Notes: a model not told the origin generated them from the letters alone. Counted from the stretch's first letter, positions 45,061 through 58,267 are shown. The stretch: DNA of 64,000 bases from Musa acuminata AAA Group (GCF_036884655.1 NC_088340.1:11948501-12012500); one strand, 5' to 3'. Numbers and translations are program-made.

Positions 45061-46300
45061 CGTTCTTATTGACTCGGGAGTACTAATAATTTTATGAATG
45101 ACAAGGTTGCTGTCCGGATGGCCTTACCTATCGAGAATTGCAGTAGGTTTAATGTTAAGGTCGCCGATGGACAAATTTTAAAGTGTGATCATAGGTGCCC
45201 GCGGGTGAAACTATTGCTGCAGGACCAAGAGATAATTACATATTTCTTCCTTCTCTCTCTTGTTGATTATGAGGCTATGCTTGACATCAAATGGTTGATA
45301 GCATTAGATGATGTTTCCTGGAACTTTGCAAAACTAATTATGAAATTTTACAGTAAGGGGAAACAAGTGATACTGCATGGGAAACGTGGGGGCGATGCAA
45401 CAACGATTTGCATACAACGAATGGAGAAGGTTTTGTACAACGTATGTAGCAGCTTTTTAGTAAAAATTGAGCAGAAAACTAAGGGAGAGTCAACAGAATT
45501 TGAGGATCCAAACCCACTTCCTTTGCTTACTGAATTTTCAGATATATTTGATGAACCGCACAACCTACCTCCTACCCGTCGGCTTGATCATTGTATACCA
45601 ATTCTTTTAGGAAAACCTCCAACAAATACTCGACCATATCAGTATCCACATCTCTAGAAGGATGAAAAGAAAGGATTATGAAAGAGATGCTTGAAACATG
45701 AGTTATTCGGCCAAGTTATAGCCCCTACTCTTCACTAGTGCTCCTCGTACGAAAGAAGGATGGAACATGGCGAATCTACGTTGATTACCGAGCTCTCAAT
45801 GGCATAACTATCAAGGACAAATACCCTATTCCAGTAGTAGATGAATTGCCTAATGAATTAAAAGGAGCATGAGTCTTCACAAAGCTGGACCTTCGATCTG
45901 GGTATCATCAAATATGAGTGTGCGAAGAAGACATACTGAAAATCGCCTTTCGAACACACAACGACCACTACGAATTTTTGGTAATGCTTTTTGGTCTCAC
46001 TAATACTCCCTCCACCTTCTAGAACCTTATGAATAATATTTTCTTGAATTATCTTCGTAAGTTTGTGCTGGTTTTCTTCGATGATATCCTTATTTATAGC
46101 CCTTCTCTTGAAAGTCATTTTCAGCACTTACGACTTGTTTTGATGATTTTGCAAGAACATGTTCTTTTTGTCAAAAAATTGAAGTGTAGTTTTCTTCAAT
46201 AGAAGGGAATATCTTGGGCATATCATATTAGAGGAAGGTGTGGTGGTAGATCCCTCCAAAATTGAAGCAATGCAGAATTGGCCGACCCCGAGGAATATAA
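45060..46300 (+). pseudogene. pol: L protease and reverse transcriptase (broken)
   Basis: The protease active site LIDSG lies near 45069-45083; a 1-bp loss just after it shifts TNNFMNDKVA into the frame of the 187-aa ORF at 45094-45657. That ORF includes DYEAMLDIKWL and the PPTRRLDHCIP linker to RT. RT itself is broken by stops and shifts, but YRALNG (about 45787), TKLDLRSGYHQI (about 45882) and the catalytic FFDDILIY (about 46075-46100) are readable in different frames. Confidence 0.82.
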
Positions 46301-46850
46301 AATCGCTACATGGCTTTCTCAGTTTAATAGGTTACTACCGTAAGTTCATGAAAAACTAGGGAAAGATCAATATACCCCTTACTTCTTTGTTGAAAAAAGA
46401 TGCTTTCCAATGGTTGGACAAAGCCACCACCACCTTCGACGAACTTAAAGCCGCAATGACGTCAACGCCCATACTAGCACTACCCAACTTCGGCAAGACT
46501 TTTGTTATTGAAGCCGATATCTCTGGAGTCAGAATTTATGTTATACTAATGCAAGATGGCTGCCCTCTAACTTATATCAATAAGGCATTATCTCCTTCCC
46601 ATCTCAGGATGACTATTTATGACAAGGAGATGCTTGCGATTGTGCAAGCGATGGCCAAATTGAGACTGTACTTGATCGGGCATGGCTTATAAATCAAGAC
46701 CGATCATAAAAGCCTAAAATATTTCTTAGAGCAGAAATCTTCCCCTGAGCAGCAAAAATGGATAACAAAGCTTTTTGGATATGATTATGAAATAACTTAC
46801 AAAATGGGGAAAGAGAATGTTGTTGCAAATGCGCTTTCGCGGCTACACGA
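46300..46850 (+). pseudogene. pol: L RNase H domain (broken)
   Basis: The open frame 46387-46692 holds TFDELKAAMTSTPILALPNF, TFVIEADISG and YDKEMLAIVQAMAKLRLYL. After a TAA at 46690-46692 the same reading continues with KTDHKSLKYFLEQK and GKENVVANALSRL, the usual end of the gypsy RNase H and connection. Confidence 0.85.
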
Positions 46851-46859
46851 GTAAGCTGA

Positions 46860-48330
46860 ATTTTCAACTGTATCACTTCCGACTAGTGACTTCCTTAAGG
46901 ATATTAAGAGGGAATGGCAAGAAGATCTAGATACCAGTAAGATCATAAAAAAATTAGAGGAAATACCAAACTTTGTGGCTCATTATAGTTGGGACTCAAA
47001 AAAATTACACTATAAGAGACACATTATGCTTGTGTCAAATTCTACTAGCATAAAAACCATCCTTCAAGATATGCATTCCTACGGCTGGGCACTCCGGATT
47101 CCTTAGAACCTATAAGAGAATTAAGCAAAATTTTTATTGTGCAAGGATGAAAAATATTATTGCTAAATTTGTGGTACAATGTGATGTCTGTTAGCAACAT
47201 AAAGGCGAGACGATGGCAAGTCCCGGAAAGCTGCAACCTTTACCTATCCTGAACTCAATATAGACTGATATATCAATAGACTTCATCGAAGGGCTTCCCT
47301 CATCACAAAAAAAGGTACAATTTTTGTCGTGGTGGATCACCTTACAAAGTATGCTCACTTTTGCGTTGTTCGGAATCCATACACTACTTCTAGTATTGCT
47401 CGAGTATTTATGGAGAATATTATAAAATTACATGGGATGCCGAGATCTATTATAAGTGATTGTGATAGGGTCTTCATGAGCAGATTTTGGACAGAGTTAT
47501 TCTAGATGCAGGGCACTAAATTAAAAATGAGTACGGCATATCACCCATAAATCGACGGCTAGACTGAAGTGGTGAACAGGTGCTTGGAGGCATACCTCAA
47601 ATGCTTCACCATTGACCAACCAAAAGAGTGGACAAAGTGACTTCCTTGGGCCGAGTGGTGGTATAATATAACTTATCATTCATCCACAAAATGTACTCCC
47701 TATGAGGCTATGTATGGCCGACCTCTCCTTGTGATCCCAAAATATATGTTTTGCACCTCTAAAGTAGAATAAGTAGACAGGGAATTATAGGATAGAGATA
47801 AAATACTGAAGTTGCTAAAAGATAATCTCACTACAGCTCAAGCAAGAATGAAATAATAATATAATCAACACAAACGCGAAAGAGAATTTTCAGTAGGAGA
47901 TTGGGTCTTCCTACAACTCAAGCCATACAAGCAAACATCAATCCAGACCAGAGCATCTATGAAGCTTTCACCTCAGTTCTATGGATCCTACCAAATTTTG
48001 GAGTGCATCAGAGCAGTAGCATACAGATTGGATTTACCCACCAGCTCTCGAATCCATCCAGTCTTCCATGTGTTGTGTTTAAAGCTCAAGTTGGGACAAA
48101 ACGAGATAGCCCAAAGCCATATACCAAATATAACTACCTAAGGAGAACTCCAAACCCAGCCGAGTGTCATTATTGATCTACGAATCGTGACTTGACAACG
48201 ACGACCCACTACTGAAGTGCTAATACAATGGGTGAACCTACCAACAGAAGATGCCACTTGGGAGAAATATGACGACTTGAAGATTAAATTCCCAGAATTC
48301 ATGGATCGTTAGCCTCGAGGATAAGACTGA
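46860..48330 (+). pseudogene. pol: L integrase and chromodomain-like tail (broken)
   Basis: Core blocks in pieces: SIDFIEGLPSS (first Asp, about 47275), IISDCDRVFMSRFW (second Asp, about 47450) and TEVVNRCLEAYLKCF (Glu, about 47565), then CTPYEAMYGRPL. The GPY-like region reads KLSPQFYGSYQILECI and IHPVFHVLCLK (47959-48100). The tail VLIQWVNLPTEDATWEKYDD (about 48215-48275) resembles the chromodomain end of plant chromoviruses. Several stops; the HHCC zinc motif is damaged. Confidence 0.83.
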
Positions 48331-48347
48331 TTTGAAGAGGGCAGGTC

Positions 48348-48708
48348 TATTAGGACTGTAGCTAGGAGAGTCCTAATTGAAATGGGCATTCATGTAAAAC
48401 CTACCTAGCCGAACCCTATTAAAGAGGTGAAGAGGCCGGCTAAGGATAGGATTAATTTGGAGGTTGCTTCTTAGAGAAGCATTAGGAGTTGGTTAGAAGT
48501 AGGAGTCTTGAGTAGGAGTCCTATTAGGAGTTGGGGTTTAAAAGCCCTATAAATAGTCATGTATTCATCCTCTTTTGATAAGAAATAGATGAATCTTTTC
48601 AACAGTCTTTGAGCAGTAACCTGGAGGAAGGAATCCATATAGAGTTCTAAGGAGGTCGATCCCCTAAAGAGATCAACCCCAAGCTTAGAATCTGCTAGGG
48701 TTCTAACA
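48348..48708 (+). mobile_element. L 3' LTR
   Basis: It starts TATTAGGACTGTAGC (TG to TA) after a purine-rich GAAGAGGGCAGG, the likely PPT (48334-48345), and ends TTCTAACA, followed by CTCCC. Confidence 0.88.
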
Positions 48709-48713
48709 CTCCC

Positions 48714-50595
48714 TTACTTTATTATAAAATTACTTGATGCTTTTCATGAGTTATTTTTAAATTAGTTAAAAAATAAAAAAAATATAAAAAAATATCATGC
48801 TTCTCTTTCTAATGATTTTGAAAAAAAATAAAAAATTTGAGCATTACAATTGCATGTTAACTCCTAGCACTAAACATGAAGAGTTAAATTCACTTAAAAA
48901 GAAAAAATGTATTACTACAATAAACAAAATGATTTTGATTTAAAATGTTTTATGTTCAAAGAAATTATGCTTGATGATTTAATGATGTAATGATATAACG
49001 AAAATGTTAAAAGTTTTGGTATCATGCTTGATGATTTTATATTTTGCATGAGGATTTGAAGTAATGATGATTTGAAATCTTATGTTTTGGAATTATGTGT
49101 TACACTTTTGACCTTGATGATTTTTCTTATTCTTTCAGTTTTAAACGATGATGCATGTTGATTTGGCATAAAAGACAAAGACATGCTTATATAAAATAAA
49201 TCTTATAAATTGAAACAACTAAAAGAGAATGCATTTTGAAATTTTCTCTATCTATATCTTATTGAATTTCAATAAGAAATTGATAAATCTATTTATGTCA
49301 TTTTGAATATTTTGAAAGTGATTTTGATGATTTGAAGTTGAATAGGTTTTATCCTAATTAGGATCTTGATTTCTCGATATTTGATACTTGAGATTTTTTT
49401 TATATAAATCAAGATCTCTTACTCTTTATTCTCGTATGATTCTTGCATTTTATTTAAGAGGAGCTTTTCTATATAAATCATAAGATTTCTTATTCATGGA
49501 TCAAAATATTCTACCATTTTATTCTCTTATGTTTCTTTTTGTTATTTAATAAAGAGAAAAATTATCCATATGAATCATGGTTTCTCTTGATTTCTCAGAA
49601 TTATAACTTGAGAAATTTTGTTATGAATCAAGGTCGTTTATTATGATTATTTCTTTTCACTATTTGACTTATCCCAATATACCATAATGTATCACTTGAC
49701 TTCTTAATGTTTACAATTTTTTATGTACAACTCCTTTGTATCTATTGTTGTATACATTTTTTCATGAATTGTATATCTTATCACCAAGTTAATTTTTCTT
49801 AATATATTTCATGTGATGATTTAAAAAGCATTGTAATAGGAAAAGTTTTGCACTATTATAACCATCTCGTCTTTTTGACAATTGACAAAGGGAGAGCAAA
49901 ACTTGCCAGCTTGTTCAACTCAAAAGAAAAGCAAAAAAAATTACAAACTTGCACATCGCAAAAAGAGGCAAATCTTGCTAACTTGCTCATCTCAAAAGAG
50001 AAGTAAGAAGTGCTATCTTGCAAATATCAAGAGAAGCAATGTTTGATAACTTACACATTTCAAGAAGATGCAAAAATAGGGTATCTTGCACATCTCAAAA
50101 GATGTAAAATTGTGCTAACTTTCATATATGAAAAACTTGCTTGTTTGCATGTTCAAAACTTACTATCTTACTAGCTTACATATCTAAAAACTTGCTAGTT
50201 GCATTTCTTCTTTTTGCCAATGACAAAGAGGAGAAAGAATTGCTAGTATGCACATCTCAAAAGATAATTACTAGCTTGCATGATGATATTTCAAAAACTT
50301 GAGATTATGCTTATAATGCAATGATTTGAAATTATATCTCAAAAGTTTGCTAGTTGCATTTCTCCTTTTGGTTGATGACAAAAGGAGAGAAATTATGATG
50401 ATGATCATACATGGAATAATGTATTAAAATTTATGATGTATTAAAATTTAGATTATGCATGATTTTATGATGACATGTTGCCTGGATTTATAATTTATTT
50501 ATGAATTCAAAAGTTTCATCAATTTGACATATTGATAGAGGGAGTTTAGTTAAACTCCATCATCAATTGGTTGTCATCATAAAAAAGGGGGAGAT
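48714..50595 (+). other. G gag tail and long 3' noncoding region
   Basis: The first ~130 bp continue gag (KLLDAFHELF, matching LLNAFHDLFDE of A), then decay in AT-rich sequence. No protease, integrase or RT motif appears in any frame. Polypurine boxes: 49885-49897, 50224-50236, 50379-50390, a hairpin box at 50536-50558 (GGAGTTTA/TAAACTCC), and the terminal PPT AAAAAAGGGGGAGAT (50581-50595). Words such as TTGCTAGCTTGCACATCTC recur beside the boxes. Confidence 0.82.
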
Positions 50596-51862
50596 TGTTG
50601 AATCTCAAATTTTGATGATGAAACCAATTGATAGAGTTTATGATTTAATCTATGTTTTGAGTAACACAGGACTAGCTTTGATCATGAAGAGATAATTAAA
50701 GCAAGAAGAATCAATATTGGGCTAGAGTGGAACATGTTAGAAGATTGGACGTCGAACTAGAGGATTGGTCGACATATCGGCAAAAAACTTCATGCCATGA
50801 GTTTGGGCATCGAGCCTAGAAGAGTGAATATTGCACCAAGGAGATCAAAGTTCTGGAGGTCAATATGCCGATTAAGCAAAAGGCAGCAAAAGAGGATGAT
50901 GCGCCGAAGGATTGGACGAAGCACCGATGAACCAATGATATGCCGGACAACATATGATTAATGCTTTGTAATAATTATCTAGATAGAAGTAGTTTTAATT
51001 GTAATTAAATTAGTTTAGAATGTAATTAAGCCAACTTAATTATGGGCTAACTGGACTTAAAGTGGGGCTGTTTTGGGCCAAGAGAATGGTCCATTTATTG
51101 ACCCAAAAGTTGGGTCAAGCGGTGGCACCACCGGTCCAAGCGGTGGCGTCGCTAGAGGCTTAGTCTCCAAGACATAATCTCCGAGACTGTGTCAGGTAGT
51201 AGTACCACCAGACTGGGCAGTGGTACCACCTAGTGTCAGTGCTGTAGGCAATAGTACTACTTAGCACAAGTAGTGGTATCGCTAGGACCTGGGAAACCTA
51301 GGATAAGACCTTTTTTTATTCTAATTTTGAAGTCATTTGGAGTCTATAAATACTCTAGCTATTCTTGCATGGAGTAGCATGAAATTGAGTAGAAAAAGGT
51401 AAAAAGAATATTTGAGAAAAATTAAAAACCCTCTTAGGATTTAGAGTCTCTTCCTCCTAGACTTAGAAGTTTTCTAAGGGAGGAGTGAGATCTAAAAGAG
51501 AGGCTATAAAGGTTCTCTCCTGAGCCTATCAAAAGGAGAAAGAGTGTAAAAGGGTAGTTGAACTTTGCTCATTGAAGGAAGATCAGTAATGGAAGTCGAT
51601 GGCCTCGAGTAAAGAGGTATCAAGAGTGGATGTAGGTCACGATGACCAAACCACTATAAATCGGTATGCATTTCTATTTTGCTGTTTACCTTTATTGGAA
51701 ACTACTTTACTTCCTCATTACTTTAGCTGCACACTCTTATGAACGTTTTCAAAGTTAAACATTTTCGATATGAGCTTTTATTGTATGAAGATTTCTGACT
51801 TGACGTAATTTTTACGTATGCACTAATTTACCCTCTCTCTTAGTGTCAACTTGATCCTAACA
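50596..51862 (+). mobile_element. G 3' LTR
   Basis: 1267 bp, TGTTGAATCTCAAATTTTG...CCTAACA. Palindromes at about 51115-51290, TATAAATA at 51345-51352, terminal CACTAA/TTAGTG without a long C run. Followed by ATAAT and H leader. Confidence 0.9.
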
Positions 51863-52655
51863 ATAATAAATGAGAAAATTTGGAGACTCGCAGACCCCAA
51901 TAATAATAATAAATATATCATATGTACACACATCACATGGTCCATGATCATCCATCCACATCACATATCACATGTACACATCATCATGTAGGACTACTAG
52001 ATAGTAATAATTAATTAAACTATTTAGTTAATTATTCTATAGTATTTTGAGAACCTTATGATAGGGTGACCCCTAGGAAATCTTAACCCCTAGGGACTCC
52101 TCTACGAGTAGGAATACTAGGCCATAGGGCTGCCTTATGTGGCTCGGGAACCCTAGCCATCACGGAATCCTCTACAGCTAGGAAACCCTGACTATAGGGC
52201 AGCTAGGAAACATGAGTGCATGCTTGCCCCATGCGGCCAGGAATCCTAGCTGCTAGGGTCTCTAGCGACTAGGAAACCCTAGCCGCCAAAGGTGTCCCTT
52301 GTAGTCGAGAAACCATAGCTACAAGGGCTGCCAACACCCACGCTATGAATAGCCCTACTACTCTCGACCTTGCTACCTTTGGCTAAGCCAAGATCAACAA
52401 GGTTTGTTCTTGGCCAAGGCTGGGAGCAGCCTTCGGCCAAACCGCAGGGCAGCAATAATTATTGCCTTTTTTTCTTCTATTTTACGATAATAATTTTGGT
52501 GACAAAACTTTGTCTAAAACACTTTTTAATATAGAGAAGAGGTACAGTCCAAATTTGAAAAATATGACAAAAATCACAATAATCGTACAAAAATAATTCT
52601 ACGTGATTGAACACAACATATGCAGTTTACAAACTAATCTTTCGTAAGAACAACT
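51863..52655 (-). other. H leader, proximal part
   Basis: Minus-strand noncoding leader of H between PBS and the G insertion. About 52080-52330 holds repeated short units of the type AGGAAACCCTAGC, less GC-rich than the E block at the matching place. 51870-52030 matches E 12010-12190. The target ACAATAAATGAG is split by G at 31808/51863. Confidence 0.8.
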
Positions 52656-52670
52656 TGGCTCTGATACCAC
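52656..52670 (-). other. H primer binding site
   Basis: The plus strand reads TGGCTCTGATACCAC, i.e. GTGGTATCAGAGCCA on the minus strand, one step from the LTR end TTCAACA. It fixes the LTR boundary for this Copia family, which is decayed in E. Confidence 0.92.
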
Positions 52671-54356
52671 TGTTGAAAAATTTAGGATGACATCACATGC
52701 ATAGTGAAGAATAGCAAAATAAAATCTCAAATTTTCATAGAAAATAGTTTCTTGTCGTTGTACAAAGATTGGTATGCAAAAACCTACGAAACTAAAAATA
52801 ACGCATATAAGAAAGTTGTGCTACCTAGGGAGATCGTATATCCCTGAAATTCTATAGATCTATAAGAGAAGATGAAAGAATTCAACTATCCTCCTCTCTA
52901 GTAGTAATCCACATAGAAGGGGCTACGAAGATGCTCCTCAAATCGCTACTCAAATATCCTCGTTGGGCACACCACACAATTGAAAAGGGGCTAGTCCTTC
53001 TTGCTGTCCACACGCCCCAAATAGGAGCTGCTACTGAGAAGAAGAAAGGGAGAGGAGAATAAGAGGTGGCAGCCAAAAAGGGTCTAGCATATGGCCCTTT
53101 GGTTCTCTTCCATTTATAGAGGCCCCCTATCAACTAAAACCTAATGAATCCTAGCCTATTGGGTACTAGATCTCTATCCAACTACCTAAGCTTTTTAGAT
53201 TAGTGAATTGTACCTACTAATATCCTATTGGCTCCTATTGGATCTTTTATACAAGATCTAATAATTCAGGGACTTATTGGATATCTAATAAGATAGGGGC
53301 TCAAGTAGATATCTCATATCCAAACCTCTACTCGTCGTAGCACCTACTATACATATGTGACCCTCTAGGCCTAATATCGAGTTGGTCGTGAGCTATACCT
53401 GTTAGAACTCCTTCTTGCATAGTGAATTATTATCTTCATAATAATTCACTCGACTAATTGACTATAAATGTACTAAGCCAGTACCCTGCATTTCTCAAAC
53501 GATACAGGGTAATCCAATCCATTAGATTTGTCTATCCTTAGTTACCATATATCTATAATCTCTCATCCATATAATATCCCAAAGATCGTATTATGAGTAT
53601 AGTGCTGTCAGGCCTATACGGTTTTTATTCAAGTCTCGCTCTAATCGAATTCTCTTAGAGAACTCTTTCTCTCTTAATCTGAATGACCTTGGCCAGGGAT
53701 TTTGCCTGAGCAATAACACATATGATATTCCTCATATGACACTGAGAGTGAATGATCCTCTATTGATACTCAATTGCCCTCGTAAGGTTGGCTGCCACTC
53801 CTGATAACCAACTATACTAGATCTAAAACTTCCAAGCCTATAAGTCTGGTATCAAAGAGTGGAGTACTCATACAGGATATCCTTGGTGTCTTAAGTCTAA
53901 GGACCTGATACACCACTAGGATGATGGAATCATTATTTGACAATGAGGTATCATCAACCATCCAACATTTCGTGAGCGGTTCGATCAGTGAACTCATTCT
54001 TCAATGAGCACTTGTACTACATCCTTAGTTTCCTGACATGAGCAACTATGAAACTAGCCACCTCCATCATATGAATGGGTAAACAGTATACTAGTCTATC
54101 CGGTTATCTCGATGTCACTCTCGAGTAACTTATGACCAAGATTATTTAGGATTTGTATTTAAAAGTAAATCAATTTCATTATCATAATCTCATCACGATA
54201 TGATCCCATTGCATAGATCCATAGACATCACAATATATATATAACAGGTAATATAAAGTGAAAAAAGTTCTAAACATATAATAAGAAAAAAGAGTGTGTA
54301 TTATGTCATATGTGTCATCACTCATATGATTGGCTATAGGGGACCTATAACTAGTA
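52671..54356 (-). mobile_element. H 5' LTR
   Basis: 1686 bp on the minus strand, from the start TACTAGTTATAGGTCCCC (54356) to TTCAACA (52671). TATA-like TATAAATGG as rc of about 53110-53118. It aligns with E and K LTRs. On the right it abuts K pol at TACACCATATG. Confidence 0.87.
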
Positions 54357-56312
54357 TACACCATATGCAATATAGAAAGGGAAGAAGCTCGATCTTAAGG
54401 TTCTTAAGGAGACACAACCCCGAAAAGTTGGAATTTAGGATGGAATAATGTAAGTTCATGCAATACCCTAAGGAAACATGTAGGTATTATTTCTATCATC
54501 TCAAGGACCAAAAGGTCTTTATAGTCAAGAGAGTAATGTCCCTTAAGAATGAACACATTCTTGATGGAGACAGTGAGAACATAATAGAGTTGAACGAGGT
54601 TGGAGAAGTTAGCTTAAATACCATTCTGTAGGCCGAGTTTGTTCAAGTACCTAGCACACAAGTTCTAGCTTTATGTAAGTCCTGAGAGATATATGAGACA
54701 TATTAAAGGAGAGGATGTTGAAGATATTAATCCTTAGATCTACGAGGAGGTTATTACGAGGATAGACTCTAGGAAGTGATAAGAAAATATGAATTTCGAT
54801 ATGGATTCAATGTACTCCAACAAAGTTTGAAACTTTATTGATGCACCTGAGAGTATCATACCTATCGGCTATAAATGGATTTTCAAGAAGAAGATCGGAG
54901 TAGATAGAAAAGTAGAGACTTATAAAGCAAGGCTAGTGACTAAGTGGTATCGTCAAAGGCAAGGTGTTGACTATGACGAAACCTTCTCACCCGTAGCCAT
55001 ACTAAAATCTATTAGAATTATGTTGGCTATTGCAATACCCTATGATTATGAGATTTGACAAATGGACATAAAAATCATGTTCCTTAATGATAACCTCAAG
55101 GAGGAGGTGTATATGATATAGCTTAAGGGATTCGTATTTGAGAAAATTTCAGATAAGGTATGCAGGTTACTTAAGTCTATCTATCGACTAAAAAAAACTT
55201 CCTAAAGTTGGAACATAAGGTTTGATGAGGTAATCAGATCTTATGACTTCGTTAAGAACAAAAATGAGCCTTGTGTATACAAAAAGGTAAGTGGGAGCGC
55301 TATCACCTTCTTGGTGCTATATGTGGATGACATCCTAATAATTGAGAATGATATAGGAATGCTCTCCATAGTAAAGACTTGGCTATCTAGATATTTCTCC
55401 ATGAAGAACTTAGGGGAAGCATCATATATCTCGGGGATTCAAATCTATAGAGATAGATCCAAGAGGATGTTTGACTTATCCCAATTAAGATACAAAGATA
55501 CCATTGTCAAAAGGTTTGGCATGAAAAATTTCAAGATAGGTCTCATATTGATGAGACATGGGATATCACTTTCTAGGAATATGTCTCTAAAGACTCATGA
55601 AGAAAGGACAAACATGGATAGGATACCCTGTACCATAGCGATAGGATCTATCATGTATACTATATTATATACCAGGCTTGATATAACACATTCTCTAAGT
55701 ATTACGAGCAAATATCAAGCGGATCTAGGTTTGGAATACTAGAAGACAGTAAAGTATATCCTTAAGTACTTGAAAATGACTAAGGATTTTTTACTAGTAT
55801 ATAGAGAAAGTAGCCTTAGGGTTAAGGGCTACACGTACTCGAGTTATTCAAGTTTCTAGTCCGATGTCAATGATAGCAAGTCTAATTCAGGATATGTGTT
55901 CACTCTGAATGGAGGAGCAGTATGCTGGAAGAGTTCCAAGTAAGATATTAATATTGACTCAACCATAGAGGCAGAATACATTGCTATGACAGAGGCAGTA
56001 AAGGAGAGAGTCTAGATGAAGTAGTTCATCATAGATTTGGAAGTCATGTCGAGTAGCGAGGAGATGATTCCCTTATAATGTGACAACAATAGAGCGATTA
56101 CTCAAATGAAGGAACCGAAGTCTCATTAGAAATCTAAGCATATTTTGAGGAGGTTCCACCTTATGAGAGAGATTGTGGCCCGAGGAGATATAGTAGTGGG
56201 AAGAGTTACATTTGAAGATAACATTGTAGATCCACTAACGAAGCTGTTGTCTCAAATTATCTTTGAGCATCACAAGGGTCTGATAGGGATCAGATAAATA
56301 GGTAATTAGCTT
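54357..56312 (+). pseudogene. pol: K pol: integrase end, RT and RNase H (broken)
   Basis: It begins TACACCATATGCAATATAG, matching E at 23182, so all earlier domains are missing. The integrase tail resembles E 23250-23560. RT: KWIFKKKIGVD, QGVDYDETFSPVA, a TGA in the EIWQMD block, then an open stretch 55311-55742 with catalytic YVDD (55320-55331). RNase H is rich in stops but shows STIEAEYIAM and the DPLTKLLSQI end. More decayed than E; Trp codons are often TGA or TAG. Confidence 0.83.
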
Positions 56313-57862
56313 TAGGTCAAATGGGAGATTGCTAGTTATAGGTGCCCTACAAGCCAATCACGTGAGTGATGACACGTGTGACATAATAGAAACTCTTTTT
56401 GCTTATTATTTATTTGATATTTTTTCTCACTTTATATTACCCATTGCATATATTATGATGTCCATGGATCTGTGCAATGTAAATCAGATCGTGATGAGAT
56501 CACGATAATGAGTTTGATTCACTTTTAAACACAGACCCAAAATAATCCCGATTATAGGTTACTAGAGAGGGACATCGAGATAACTGGATAGACTAGTGTG
56601 CTATATACCCATCCATATAATGGAGGTGGTTGGTCTTATAGTTGCTCGTGTGGGCACACTAGGGATATAATATAGGTGCTCATTGGAGAATGAGTTCACT
56701 AATCGATCCACTCACGGAATATTGGATTGTTGATGATATCACATTGTCAGACAATGATTCTGTAGTCCTAGTAGTGTATATAATCTTTAGACTTGAGACA
56801 CCAATAATGTCCTGTATGAGTACTCCACTCTTTGATACTAGACTTATATACTTGAAAGTTTCAGATCTAGCACAACTGGTCATCGAGAGTGGTAGCCAAC
56901 CTTACAAGGGTTATTAAGTGTCGATAGAAGGATCATGCACTCTCAGTGTTATGAGAGAAATATCCTATATGTTCTTACTCAAGCAAATCTCTAGCCAAGG
57001 TCATTTGGATTGAGAGAGAAAGAGTTCTTTGGGGGAATTCAATTAGAGTAAGACTCGAACAGATTCCGTATGGGTCTTATAGCACTATGCCCTATATATA
57101 GTCTCTAGGATATTAGATGGATGAAAGACTATAGATATATGGTAATTGAGGATAGATAAGTCCAATGGATTGGATTCCCCTATATTGTTTGTGGACTGTG
57201 GCGTAGTTGCCTAGTGCATTTATAGCTCATGAGTTGAGTGAATTATTATATAGATAATAATTCACTAAGTCAGAATGAGTTATGATAGGTATGACTCATA
57301 ACCAGCCTGATATTGGGCCTAGAGGGTCACATGTGTATGGTAGATATTACGACAAGTAGAAGTTCGGATATGAGATATCCATTGGAGCCCCTATCTTATT
57401 GAATATCCAATAAGCCTATGAATTATTGGATCTTGTGGATAAGATCCAATAAGAGCTAATGAGAGATTATTGGGTAGAGATCAATTAATCTAAGAGGCTT
57501 GGGTAGTTGGATGGAGATCTAGTACTCAATAGGGCTAGATCTATTAGGGTTAAGTTGACAAGGGGCCTCTATAAATAGGAGGGAACTAAAGGGTCATAAG
57601 CTAGAATCTTTTTGGCTGCCACCTCCTATACTCCTCTCTTCCTCTCCTCCTCAGAAAATAGCCCTAGTTTGGGGCGTGTGGAGAGCAAGAAGGGTCGACC
57701 CCTTCTTGATTACATGGTGTACGTGTAAGGAGGATTGCGTAGCAATTTGAGGAGCGTCTTCGTAGCCCCTGTCATATGGATCATCACTAGAGAATATGAC
57801 ATTTGACCTCCTTCATCCTCTCTCATAGATATGTAAGATTTCAGGGATATACGATCTCTTGA
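56313..57862 (+). mobile_element. K PPT and 3' LTR
   Basis: PPT AAATGGGAGAT (56319-56329), LTR start TGCTAGTTATAGG at 56330. TATAAATA at 57570-57577. It stops at GATCTCTTGAG, where E goes on for about 150 bp more, and joins directly to another LTR start (J). The ORFs at 56680-56917 are in LTR sequence shared by every copy. Confidence 0.83.
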
Positions 57863-58267
57863 GAACTAGTCATAGGTGCCCTACAAGCCAATCACATAAG
57901 TGATGACACGCATGACATGACACGTGTCTTTTGCTTATTATTATTATGGTATTTTCTCAATTTATATTGCTTGTTGCATAAATATATTGTGATGTATATG
58001 GATCTGTGCAATAGGAATTAGATCGTGATAGGATCATGATAATGAGAGGGACTCACAGCCAGCTCGATATTGGGGTTCTGATAGGTATGACTCAAGATAT
58101 GTTACTCGAACCATATAATATAAACCCTAAATAATCTTGGCCATATATTACTTAAAAGGGACATTAAGATAAATTGACAAACTGGTGTACTGTTTATCCA
58201 TCCATATGATGGAGGTGGCTGGTCTCATAGTTGCTCGTGTGGGGACACTAGACCTATAGTGCAGGTG
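57863..58267 (+). mobile_element. J LTR, first part (rearranged)
   Basis: It starts AACTAGTCATAGGTGCCC and aligns with the K and E LTR starts. A misplaced piece with CAGCCAGCTCGATATTGGG and GATAGGTATGACTC at 58048-58095 belongs ~700 bp further into this LTR. The last five bases AGGTG (58263-58267) are the target duplication of I. Confidence 0.8.

Larger units (their letters stand above)
43036..48708 (+). mobile_element. Ty3-gypsy chromovirus L (Reina-like)
   Basis: Short LTRs 43036-43425 (390 bp) and 48348-48708 (361 bp), TSD CTCCT/CTCCC. PBS is CTTGGTATCAGAGCA. Internal order gag, protease, RT, RNase H, integrase and a chromodomain-like tail, i.e. gypsy order. Short LTRs, a Met-type PBS and the chromodomain suggest Reina-type chromovirus (inference). 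Stops and frameshifts are numerous throughout. Confidence 0.9.
31809..51862 (+). mobile_element. Sirevirus G, gag-only element carrying D and L
   Basis: 5' LTR (31809-32254 and 41174-42048), PBS 42049-42063, gag (42100-43035, continued 48714-48900), noncoding to 50595, 3' LTR 50596-51862. TSD ACAAT (31804-31808) and ATAAT (51863-51867), one mismatch. D is in the 5' LTR and L in gag. Removing both leaves about 5.4 kb with no pol. Confidence 0.88.

Noticed and set aside
43036..48708. L as a host gene with repeats
   Set aside because: Paired LTRs, PBS, TSD and gag/RT/RNase H/integrase motifs in gypsy order identify it as a retrotransposon.
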